Assembly: GCA_036004405.1 (NCBI GenBank)
Contig: DASYRM010000146.1
Coordinates: 1-19,201, forward strand
DNA length: 19,201 nucleotides
From: DASYRM01 sp036004405
GTDB lineage: Bacteria; Acidobacteriota; Vicinamibacteria; Vicinamibacterales; UBA2999
Reading direction: 5' to 3'
Shown piece after piece: positions 5,697 through 12,383 of this stretch (within the stretch, counting starts at the first letter, position 1; every line of letters starts with the position of its first letter). The translations under genes and the position numbers were made by a program. The notes under the pieces were generated by a model that saw nothing but the letters and a program-made list of their open reading frames with translations, was not told where the DNA came from and made no database searches.

Positions 5697-6553
5697 GCAG
5701 GGTGCCGTTCGTCGTCGCCGGGCTCATCGCGATCGCGATCGTGTCCGCCGGCGCAGCCGTGGCCGATGCGCAGGTTACGGCGGGTACGACTTCTGGCGGT
5801 CTCTACTACGAGGCGAGCGGATCGGGTGAACCGGTCGTCCTGATTCACGCGTTCAGCGTGGACCGCCGCATGTGGGCGGCGCAGATCGCCGCACTCGAGC
5901 GGCGGTTCAGAGTGATTCGCTACGACCTGCGCGGCCATGGGAACTCGGCCGCGCCCGCCGAGCCGTACGCCGCCCACGACGATCTCCGCTCCGTCCTCGA
6001 TGCGTTGGGCGTTACGCGAGCCACGCTGATCGGCCTCTCCGCCGGGTCGACCCTGGCCATCGACTTCGCCATCGCCTATCCCGATCGCGTGACGCGACTC
6101 GTGCTCGCGTCGCCCGGCCTGAGCGGGCATGTGCCGTCGCCGCCGCTGACGTGGACGGCCCCGGTCTTCGAGGCGGCTGGCAAGGGTGACGCAGAGGGCG
6201 CTGCGAGGCTGTGGGCCGACACGCCGATCATGGCCGTGCACGGCGGCGGCGCGGCCGCCGCAGTCGTCGTCAGGGGACTTGTGATGGACAACGCGCGCTT
6301 GTGGACCTATCGCACCAATCCGGCGCGACAGCTGACGCCGCCAGCGATCAAACGGCTCCCCGACATCACGGCACCGACGCTGGTGATCCTCGGCGACCGC
6401 GATTTGCCGCACATCAAAGAGATCGCAGGGCTCATCGCGGCCGGCGTGAGGGGGGCCCGTGTTGTGAACGTCCCCGGGGCGGGCCACCTCGTGAACCTCG
6501 ACGCTCCGGAGTCGTTCAACAGCGCCCTGGACACCTTTCTCGCCGGCCGCTAG
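5693..6553 (+). CDS. Exported alpha/beta hydrolase
   Basis: The 286-residue protein has an N-terminal signal peptide (hydrophobic residues 6-25, likely cleavage after ADA-Q). A standard alpha/beta-hydrolase fold follows: VVLIHAFSVD (48-57) with the oxyanion region, YDLRGHGNS (77-85), the nucleophile elbow GLSAGS with Ser116, the acid LGDRD with Asp235 or Asp237, and the base in GAGHLVN with His265. The catalytic triad is complete. The substrate is unknown; relatives include esterases, lactonases and peptidases. It starts inside the pxpA stop codon (ATGA), which suggests a functional link, although an exported hydrolase and a cytoplasmic oxoprolinase subunit are an unusual pair. Confidence 0.82.
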   Translation: MSRVPFVVAGLIAIAIVSAGAAVADAQVTAGTTSGGLYYEASGSGEPVVLIHAFSVDRRMWAAQIAALERRFRVIRYDLRGHGNSAAPAEPYAAHDDLRSVLDALGVTRATLIGLSAGSTLAIDFAIAYPDRVTRLVLASPGLSGHVPSPPLTWTAPVFEAAGKGDAEGAARLWADTPIMAVHGGGAAAAVVVRGLVMDNARLWTYRTNPARQLTPPAIKRLPDITAPTLVILGDRDLPHIKEIAGLIAAGVRGARVVNVPGAGHLVNLDAPESFNSALDTFLAGR

Positions 6554-6578
6554 TCGTTGCGCGCCCGCCAAGCCTCTT

Positions 6579-7313
6579 CTACGTGTGAGGCTTGTTGTCG
6601 TCGAGACGCCTGACCGAGGCTTCGACGCGGTCGATGTAGTCGCGGACGCGATCGCGGCTGACCGTCCACCAGTCGTCGGCAGAGGCGCCAGCCAGGCGGT
6701 CGAGATCGCCCGCGATCTTCTTCACGCGCTGGCGCGTGTCGTTCAGCTCGGTCTCACGCGCGCCTTTGACTTTCACCGTGTCGAGCGCGCGATCCAGAGC
6801 GTCGATCCGGCCCTTCATCGCGGCCACGAACGCGTCGCGCCGTGAGGTGAACGGCGCCGAAGCCGGCGTTTCGCCCGGTGCGGCTGGCGCCGGTTCCGCG
6901 ACGTGGCCAGCGAACCGCTTCACGTCGGCCGCAACGTCGTCGATCGTCGCGCGCATGGCGCCTTCTTCCCGCTCCCACCAGTTGTCCGCCGTGGTGGTGC
7001 TGAGATTGGTGACCGCCTGCTTCACGTTGTCCACGTCTTCCTGGACCTCTTCGCGCAGGCTCGGAGTGGCGATGCGCTTGCCGGTGGCCAGCACAGCGGT
7101 CTTTTCGGAGTAGGCGCGCTCGAGCTGCGCGACGCGATCGCTGAGTCGGGCGATCTCGTCACTGCGCTCCTTCTCGACAGCTGCGGCCTTGTCGGCGGCC
7201 TTGACGTCTTCCTTGATCGCCTCTTTGCGCGTGTCTTTCGCGTCCCGATTACAGGCGCCCGCGGCCAGCGCCAGCGCGAGGGCACCACCGATCAGTAGCT
7301 TCTGTCGTGCCAT
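6579..7313 (-). CDS. Helical lipoprotein with a duplicated WW-containing module
   Basis: This 244-residue protein starts with a lipoprotein-type signal (MARQKLLIGGALALALAAGA, then Cys21). The rest is charged and strongly alpha-helical: a likely coiled coil at about 25-75, then two related modules, about residues 85-136 and 186-237. Each has a helix, the motif AD(N/D)WW (W112-W113 and W215-W216) and a second helix ending in VKRFAG or VRRLDD. A Pro/Ala-rich linker lies at about 139-155. I do not recognise the family. The start at 7313 is preferred over 7325 because GGGGGA lies 4 nt before it and it gives a proper signal. It is divergent from the next gene, with 130 bp between. Confidence 0.65.
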   Translation of the reverse strand: MARQKLLIGGALALALAAGACNRDAKDTRKEAIKEDVKAADKAAAVEKERSDEIARLSDRVAQLERAYSEKTAVLATGKRIATPSLREEVQEDVDNVKQAVTNLSTTTADNWWEREEGAMRATIDDVAADVKRFAGHVAEPAPAAPGETPASAPFTSRRDAFVAAMKGRIDALDRALDTVKVKGARETELNDTRQRVKKIAGDLDRLAGASADDWWTVSRDRVRDYIDRVEASVRRLDDNKPHT

Positions 7314-7443
7314 GTCGTCCCCCATTTGCGATCCGAGGTGTCGCACACAGGGGAAAAGCAAGGTGGCGGCCAGCGCCGCCCGTTCCCTGCACTGTAGAGT
7401 CGTCGGACTAAGATTTGCAGCCGCCCTTGCCAGGAGGATCGCC

Positions 7444-8226
7444 ATGATCTCGTCAGGTTCGTTGCGTCGATGGCTGACTGTTGGATTTGCCGCCGCCTTC
7501 TGTGCCGGTCTGGCCGATCGGGCCGAGGCGCAGCGTTTCGGACGCGGCCCCACTCCCAATGCCGGCGCCTGCTTCTATCGGGACCCGGATTTTCAGGGCG
7601 AGTACTTCTGCGTCCGCGCCGGCGACGTGATTGAAGTGTTACCCCGCGACATGAACGACCAGATCTCGTCGATTCGCACGTTTGGTCGCACCGAGGTCAG
7701 GGTCTTTCAGGACAGCCGGTTCGAGGGGCGCAGCGCCCGATTCGACGACGTCCGCAACCTCCGCCGGGAAGGCTGGAACGATCGCATCTCGTCGATTCGC
7801 GTGGAGGGCTTCGGTGGTGCGATCGGCCGGCGGGACGACCGGGATCGGGACCGTGATCGCGACCGCGGCTCGTTCGGCAACCGCGGCGACCAGGCGGACC
7901 GCATCGTGCATCGCGCCTATCAGGACATCCTGCATCGCGAGCCCGACGAGGGGGGGCTGCGCCTCTACCGCAGCCGCATCATCGACGACGGCTGGTCCGA
8001 GCAGCAGGTGCGCGAGGCGTTGAGGAACAGTGCCGAGAGCCGGGTGGTCACGCGCGAGCGCGCGTCAGAAATCGTCCGGCGCGCCTATCTGTCGGTCCTC
8101 AACCGCGAACCGGACGCCGGAGCGCAGGGCTACATCAACCGCGTCATGCGTGACGGCTGGACCGAGGACGACGTGGCGCGCGAGCTGCGGCGCAGTCCTG
8201 AATTCCGCCAGGGGCGGCCGCGATAG
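7444..8226 (+). CDS. Secreted beta/gamma-crystallin and DUF4214 protein
   Basis: The 260-residue protein has a signal peptide (cleavage probably AEA-QR near residue 29). Two beta/gamma-crystallin-like motifs follow, at about 42-79 and 84-121. Each ends in the calcium-site pattern (N/D)(N/D)XX(S/T)S: NDQISS at 71-76 and NDRISS at 112-117. A short Asp/Arg repeat linker spans about 129-142. Two tandem DUF4214-like modules follow, at about 151-200 and 207-256, each with an (A)YxxxLxREPDxG core and a DGW(S/T)E segment. DUF4214 modules are common in secreted surface proteins. AGGAGG at 7432-7437 lies 6 nt before the ATG, one of the few strong ribosome binding sites in the window. The function may be structural or calcium-dependent in the envelope (inference). 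Confidence 0.75.
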   Translation: MISSGSLRRWLTVGFAAAFCAGLADRAEAQRFGRGPTPNAGACFYRDPDFQGEYFCVRAGDVIEVLPRDMNDQISSIRTFGRTEVRVFQDSRFEGRSARFDDVRNLRREGWNDRISSIRVEGFGGAIGRRDDRDRDRDRDRGSFGNRGDQADRIVHRAYQDILHREPDEGGLRLYRSRIIDDGWSEQQVREALRNSAESRVVTRERASEIVRRAYLSVLNREPDAGAQGYINRVMRDGWTEDDVARELRRSPEFRQGRPR

Positions 8227-8239
8227 ACGAGACGCCTAC

Positions 8240-8315
8240 GCCCGCCCGGAGGGCGGGCAATGAAACACTGCCTAGCGAGGCGGAGCCTGCGTGCTGACGA
8301 GGCGTAGCCTCGCTA
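8240..8315. repeat. Dispersed hairpin repeat, copy B
   Basis: A perfect 8-bp stem (GCCCGCCC-GGA-GGGCGGGC, 8240-8258) is followed by AATGAAACACTGCC, matching copy A at 335-367 in layout and sequence. It continues into two further hairpins, 8278-8288 (AGGC-GGA-GCCT) and 8298-8312 (CGAGGC-GTA-GCCTCG), enclosed by TAGCGAGGC (8273-8281) and GCCTCGCTA (8307-8315). The last bases are the stop codon of the minus-strand acyl-CoA ligase gene. The element lies between convergent genes. Confidence 0.65.
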
Positions 8316-10010
8316 CGACGCCGCGCGCTCGCCGGCCGCGAGCGCGCGGCGAAGAATCTTGCCGACCATCGTCTTCGGCAGCTCGGTGCGGAACTCCACG
8401 CGACCGGGCACCTTGTAGGGCGCCAGCCGCTCGCGGCAATAGGCGCGCACTTCGTCCTCGGTGGCGCTCGCACCCGGCTTGAGCACCACCCAGGCTTTGG
8501 CCACTTCGCCCTTCACGGGATCCGGCACCCCGGCGACGCCGACCTCGAGCACCGACGGCAGCGCCGAGATCACTTCCTCGATCTCGCGCGGCCACACCTG
8601 GAATCCGCTCGTCTTGATCAGGTCCTTCTTGCGGTCGACGATGAACAGGTAGCCGTCTTCGTCCATGTAGGCGAGGTCGCCGGTGTGCAGCCACGTCTCG
8701 CCGTCGTGTGTGCGGAGTGTTTCAGCCGTTTCGAGCGGGTTGTTCCAGTACTCGGCCATGTACTGCGGCGCGCGCAGGATCATCTCGCCGACTTCGCCGG
8801 CCGGCATCCCCGTCATGCCGGTGTCCGCATCCACGATGCGCACCTGCACGTCCGGGAGCGGCATGCCGATCGATCCGATCTTGTTGGTGCCCTGCACCGG
8901 GTTGACGCAGCACGCCATCATGCCTTCGGTGAGCGAGTAGCCCTCGATCATGCGGGCTCCGGTCGCGGCCTCGAACTGCTTCTTGGTTTCGGCCATCAGC
9001 GCCGACGCGCCGGAGAAACACAATTTGATCGAGCTCAGGTCCACCTTGCCGGCACGCACGTCGGGGTGGTTGAGGATGGCGGTGTAGAGGGTGGGCACGC
9101 CGTTGAAGAACGCCGGCTTGACGCGCTTGATCGTGGCCAGCAGGTCGTCGATGTCGCGTGGGTTGGGGACCAGCGACAGCGGATTGGGCCCCACGAACGC
9201 CATCGGCTGCACTCCCACGTTGGCATACACGTGGAACAGCGGCAGCGGCAGCATGATGTTGTCCACCCACGGCTTCTTGGCCGACTTCGTCCACTCGTAG
9301 AGCTGCAGGCCTGCGGCGACGTAGTGGCGGTGCAGACCGACGACGCCCTTGGGCGTGCCGGTCGTGCCTCCGCTCGACAGGATGACCGCCCGATCGTCGG
9401 GGCCCACCGGCACCGAGGGGCGCTGACCGAGGTGCGACCGCACCAGGTCCCACATCCAGGGATCGCCTGGTTGCGGCGTGATGCGATGGCCCTCTTTCTT
9501 CTCTTTGAGCAGCGTGAACAGCAGCCGCAGCGCCGCCGGCAGGTATTCCTTAATCGACGTGGCGATGACGTGGCGCACGCCGGTTCGCCCCTGCACGCGC
9601 TTGACGCGCTCGTAGAACGGCGTCAGGACGACGATATGGCTGGCGCGCGTGCTGTCGAGCGCCTGCTCCAGCTCGCGCTCGCTGTAGGTCGGGTTCAGCG
9701 CCACGACGATGCCGCCCGCCTTCCACACGCCGAACTCGGCGATCAGGAACTGCGGGCAGTTGGGCAGCAGCAGCGCCACGCGATCGCCCTTGCGGACGCC
9801 CATGGCCGCCAGCGCCGCGCCAAAGGCGTCGCTCTCGGCCTCGAGCCGCGCGTACGACACCGTGGCGCCCTTGAACAGCAGCGCCGGCTTGTCGCCGTGA
9901 TCAGTCGCCAGCGCCGCCAGGTAGTCGAGGAGCGTTTTGGCTGGGTACGGCTCGAGGGACGGCGCGACGTCGGAGTCGTAGTGCGCGAGCCACGGGTGCA
10001 CGGCGCACAT
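8313..10010 (-). CDS. Long-chain fatty acid-CoA ligase-like AMP-forming enzyme
   Basis: A 565-residue adenylate-forming enzyme, close to FadD in length. Motifs appear in order: phosphate-binding loop LSSGGTTGTPKG (211-222), PLPLFHVYAN (255-264), the adenine-binding GYSLTEG (357-363), TGD (443-445), the hinge DRKKDLIKTSGFQVWPREIEE (459-479) and the catalytic lysine in PKTMVGK (K551). It activates a carboxylate, most likely a fatty acid, to acyl-AMP and then acyl-CoA at the inner membrane. The start could be the ATG at 10010 or the in-frame GTG at 10001; a TAGAAT box at 10014-10009 overlaps the ATG and favours a leaderless GTG start. The stop codon falls in the hairpin repeat. It lies downstream of argF on the same strand, 181 bp away. 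Confidence 0.85.
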   Translation of the reverse strand: MCAVHPWLAHYDSDVAPSLEPYPAKTLLDYLAALATDHGDKPALLFKGATVSYARLEAESDAFGAALAAMGVRKGDRVALLLPNCPQFLIAEFGVWKAGGIVVALNPTYSERELEQALDSTRASHIVVLTPFYERVKRVQGRTGVRHVIATSIKEYLPAALRLLFTLLKEKKEGHRITPQPGDPWMWDLVRSHLGQRPSVPVGPDDRAVILSSGGTTGTPKGVVGLHRHYVAAGLQLYEWTKSAKKPWVDNIMLPLPLFHVYANVGVQPMAFVGPNPLSLVPNPRDIDDLLATIKRVKPAFFNGVPTLYTAILNHPDVRAGKVDLSSIKLCFSGASALMAETKKQFEAATGARMIEGYSLTEGMMACCVNPVQGTNKIGSIGMPLPDVQVRIVDADTGMTGMPAGEVGEMILRAPQYMAEYWNNPLETAETLRTHDGETWLHTGDLAYMDEDGYLFIVDRKKDLIKTSGFQVWPREIEEVISALPSVLEVGVAGVPDPVKGEVAKAWVVLKPGASATEDEVRAYCRERLAPYKVPGRVEFRTELPKTMVGKILRRALAAGERAAS

Positions 10011-10014
10011 TCTA
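10009..10014 (-). promoter_or_regulatory. Possible -10 box of the acyl-CoA ligase gene
   Basis: On the minus strand TAGAAT overlaps the ATG at 10010 and lies 7 nt before the in-frame GTG at 10001, the same geometry as the TATAAT at 941. The region upstream is the 9-bp minisatellite, so no normal -35 is visible. Confidence 0.35.
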
Positions 10015-10065
10015 GGTCAGGTAGGTCAGGTAGGTCGGGTGGGTCGGGTAGGTCGGGTGGGTCAG
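10015..10065. repeat. 9-bp minisatellite GGTCRGGTR, left tract
   Basis: Five full tandem units (10015, 10024, 10033, 10042, 10051) and a partial GGTCAG at 10060. Variation is restricted to two positions (A or G at each). Related units occur in inverted orientation at 10172-10201. Confidence 0.85.
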
Positions 10066-10171
10066 AACACTTGACCGCCGCGACGGCGTGACGATTGCGA
10101 TCACTGCGGCGTGCCCCTTACACATCACACACTGGTCGCATGGCAGCGTGCCGACGATCTCTTCATCAACG
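10066..10171. other. Spacer between inverted minisatellite tracts with a Cys-rich open frame
   Basis: On the minus strand, in the same frame as argF and after its stop, the frame stays open through this spacer and the left tract to a TAG near 10012-10014. It encodes PCDQCVMCKGH followed by AAVIAIVTP. There is no ATG, GTG or TTG before the cysteines, so it is not called as a gene; it may be a remnant or chance. Confidence 0.25.
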
Positions 10172-10201
10172 ACCCACCTGACCCACCCGACCTACCTGAC
10201 C
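10172..10201. repeat. 9-bp minisatellite, right tract (inverted)
   Basis: Three units and a partial, reading GGTCAGGTA, GGTCGGGTG, GGTCAGGTG on the minus strand from 10201. It can pair with part of the left tract over about 30 bp with two mismatches. The argF stop codon TAG (10194-10192) and its last two sense codons lie inside the first unit. Confidence 0.8.
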
Positions 10202-11151
10202 AGCAGCATCTGCAGCAGCGCCTTCTGCGTATGCAGCCGGTTCTCCGCCTGGTCGAACACCACAGAGGCCGGTGATTCGAGCACTTCCGCCGTCACTTCC
10301 TCGCCGCGGTGGGCGGGCAGGCAGTGCATGAACATCGCGCCGGGCGCGGCGAGCGTCATCAGCGCGCGGTTCACCTGGTAGGGCGCGAAGATCACTCTCC
10401 GGTCTTCGGCTTCCTGCTCCTCGCCCATCGACGCCCACACGTCGGTGTACACGGCGTCGACGCCGCGCACGGCGTCCTGCGGATCGATGCAGCGTTCGAC
10501 CGCGCCGCCCTCGGCGGCCACCAGGCGCGCCTGCGTGATCACCCGATCGGGCAGCTCGTAGCCTGCCGGCGACGCCACGCGCACGCGCGCGCCGAGCATC
10601 ACCGACGCCTGCGCCAGCGACGTCGCCACGTTGTTGCCGTCGCCGATGTAGGCCACGGTGCGGCCGCGCAGCGAGCCCCAGCGCTCCACCATGGTCATCA
10701 CGTCCGCCAGCGCCTGGCAGGGGTGCTCCTCGTCGGTGAGCGCGTTCACCACCGGTAGACACTTGCCGGCGGTGGCCATCTTCAGCGCCTTCTCCTGCCC
10801 GAACGTGCGCAGCACCAGCGCGTGCACCCAGCGTTCGAGGTTGCGGGCAATGTCTTCGAGCGGCTCGCGCACGCCCTGGGCGAACTCGGCGGGCAAATCC
10901 AGCGTGTGGGCGCCCAGCTCGCGAACGGCAATCTCGAAGGTCGAGCGGGTGCGCAGCGACGGCTTCTCGAAGAGCAGCGCCACGTGCTTGCCGGCAAGCG
11001 TCGTAGCCGTGGGCGCCTTGGGGCCGAGCCGCCGGTCGGCCTTCATCTGCCGCGCCAGGTCGAGCAGCCGCTCGAGCGCCCGGTGATCGAGATCGAGAAT
11101 GGAGAGGAAGTCTTTGGCCTTGGCGGCCGGCGGCGGGATGGTGTCCATCAT
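10192..11151 (-). CDS. argF: Ornithine carbamoyltransferase
   Basis: The 319-residue enzyme transfers the carbamoyl group of carbamoyl phosphate to ornithine, giving citrulline. Carbamoyl-phosphate binding residues are visible in FEKPSLRTRSTFE (SLRTR at 65-69) and HPCQALAD (143-150). The ornithine loop SMG (241-243) and the catalytic HCLPAHRGEE (276-285) follow. The SMG loop and HCLP motif favour an ornithine rather than an acetylornithine or aspartate enzyme. It is last in argCBDJF; its ATG at 11151 overlaps the argJ stop as ATGA, and a second in-frame ATG follows directly at 11148. The C-terminal Val-Arg-stop is written by a minisatellite unit. Confidence 0.93.
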   Translation of the reverse strand: MMDTIPPPAAKAKDFLSILDLDHRALERLLDLARQMKADRRLGPKAPTATTLAGKHVALLFEKPSLRTRSTFEIAVRELGAHTLDLPAEFAQGVREPLEDIARNLERWVHALVLRTFGQEKALKMATAGKCLPVVNALTDEEHPCQALADVMTMVERWGSLRGRTVAYIGDGNNVATSLAQASVMLGARVRVASPAGYELPDRVITQARLVAAEGGAVERCIDPQDAVRGVDAVYTDVWASMGEEQEAEDRRVIFAPYQVNRALMTLAAPGAMFMHCLPAHRGEEVTAEVLESPASVVFDQAENRLHTQKALLQMLLVR

Positions 11152-12383
11152 GTGCGGTACTCGCCGTTGATCTTGACGTACTCGGCGGAGAGGTCGCACG
11201 TCCACACGGTGGCGTCGCCGCCTCCGCCCGTGCCCAGGTGAACGTCGATCGACACGTCCTTCTGCTTCAGGTGCTCGGCCGCCTTCGGCGCGTTGCCGTC
11301 GTGCGGCAGGCCGTTCTCGAACAGCAGAATGCCGCCCACGTGCACGGTGGCCCGATCGACGTCGAACATCACGCCGGCTCGACCCGACGCGGCCACGATG
11401 CGGCCCCAGTTGGGATCGGCGCCATGCACGGCCGTCTTCACCAGCGGCGAGTTGGCGATCGTCTTGGCCACCCGCATGGCATCGGCGGCGGTTCGCGCGT
11501 CCTTCACGGCAATCGTGATCAGCTTGGTGGCGCCCTCGCCGCCGCGCACGATGCCCATGGCGAGCTGGCGCGACACTTCGTAGAAGCCGGCTACGAGCGC
11601 GGGGTAGAACTCGTCGTCGATCTCGACGCCGCTGGCGCCCGACGCCATCGCGAACACGCAGTCGTTGGTGGAGCACTCGCCATCTACGGTAATGGCGTTG
11701 AAGGTGGCGTCGGCCGACTCCTTCAGCGCGCGCCGCAGCACGGCGGGCGAGACTCTGGCGTCGGTGGCGAGAAATCCGAGCATGGTGGCCATGTTCGGCT
11801 CGATCATCCCCGAGCCCTTGCCGGTGCCCCCGACCGTGAACGTGCCGCGTGGCGTCTTCACCGCCACGGCGTGCTCCTTGGGGAACGGATCGGTGGTCAT
11901 GATGGCGCGGGCCATCACGCTGCCGTGCTCGCGGCCCAGAGCCGCCGCCGCTGCCCGGATGCCGGGCACCAGCTTGTCCATCTTCAGATTCACCCCGATG
12001 ACGCCCGTGGACGCCACCAGCACCTGCTCCGGCTGGCAGCCGAGCTGCGCCGCGGTTTCCGCCGCCATCCGGCGCGCGTCGGTCATGCCCACCGATCCGG
12101 TGCAGGCGTTGGCGCAGCCGCTGTTGACGACCACCGCGCGGACCACGCCCTGGCTGGCCTCGAGGTGTTGCTTCGAGACGGTCACCGGCGCGGCCTGCGC
12201 CAGGTTGGTCGTGAAGAGGCCGGCCGCCGGCACGGCCGTGTCGGCGGCCAGCAGGCTCAGATCGAGCGCCCCGGCCTTGGCCTTGATGCCGCAGTGGAGT
12301 CCGGCCGCCGTGAACCCCTCCGCCGCGGTCACCCCGCCGGTGGCGGCGGCGATCGTGAACTGCGAGGCGACGGACGTGCTCAT
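11148..12383 (-). CDS. argJ: Glutamate N-acetyltransferase / amino-acid acetyltransferase
   Basis: A 411-residue ArgJ of normal length. It moves the acetyl group from N-acetylornithine to glutamate and so recycles it. The precursor cleaves itself at the conserved Ala-Thr in GMIEPNMATMLGF, here A199/T200, and the new N-terminal Thr200 is the nucleophile. Other conserved blocks are VVVNSGCANACTG (84-96), VLVASTGVIG (121-130), TVDGECSTNDCV and ADPNWGRI. Whether it also accepts acetyl-CoA (bifunctional) cannot be seen, but no argA-type synthase is in the window. ATGA overlaps couple it to argD upstream (12380-12383) and argF downstream. Confidence 0.95.
   Translation of the reverse strand: MSTSVASQFTIAAATGGVTAAEGFTAAGLHCGIKAKAGALDLSLLAADTAVPAAGLFTTNLAQAAPVTVSKQHLEASQGVVRAVVVNSGCANACTGSVGMTDARRMAAETAAQLGCQPEQVLVASTGVIGVNLKMDKLVPGIRAAAAALGREHGSVMARAIMTTDPFPKEHAVAVKTPRGTFTVGGTGKGSGMIEPNMATMLGFLATDARVSPAVLRRALKESADATFNAITVDGECSTNDCVFAMASGASGVEIDDEFYPALVAGFYEVSRQLAMGIVRGGEGATKLITIAVKDARTAADAMRVAKTIANSPLVKTAVHGADPNWGRIVAASGRAGVMFDVDRATVHVGGILLFENGLPHDGNAPKAAEHLKQKDVSIDVHLGTGGGGDATVWTCDLSAEYVKINGEYRT

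Noticed and set aside
7835..7869. Asp/Arg-coding repeat (GACCGGGATCGGGACC-like) as a minisatellite
   Set aside because: It is a short in-frame linker of the secreted protein between two domains and is explained by coding for DR repeats.
8685..10091. Long + strand open frame opposite the acyl-CoA ligase gene (468 codons)
   Set aside because: The minus strand has every adenylate-forming motif; the + frame is His/Arg/Gln-rich with no recognisable motif, a codon-bias shadow.
10015..10201. CRISPR array
   Set aside because: The 9-bp units are directly tandem without spacers, and the two tracts are inverted; no cas gene is present.
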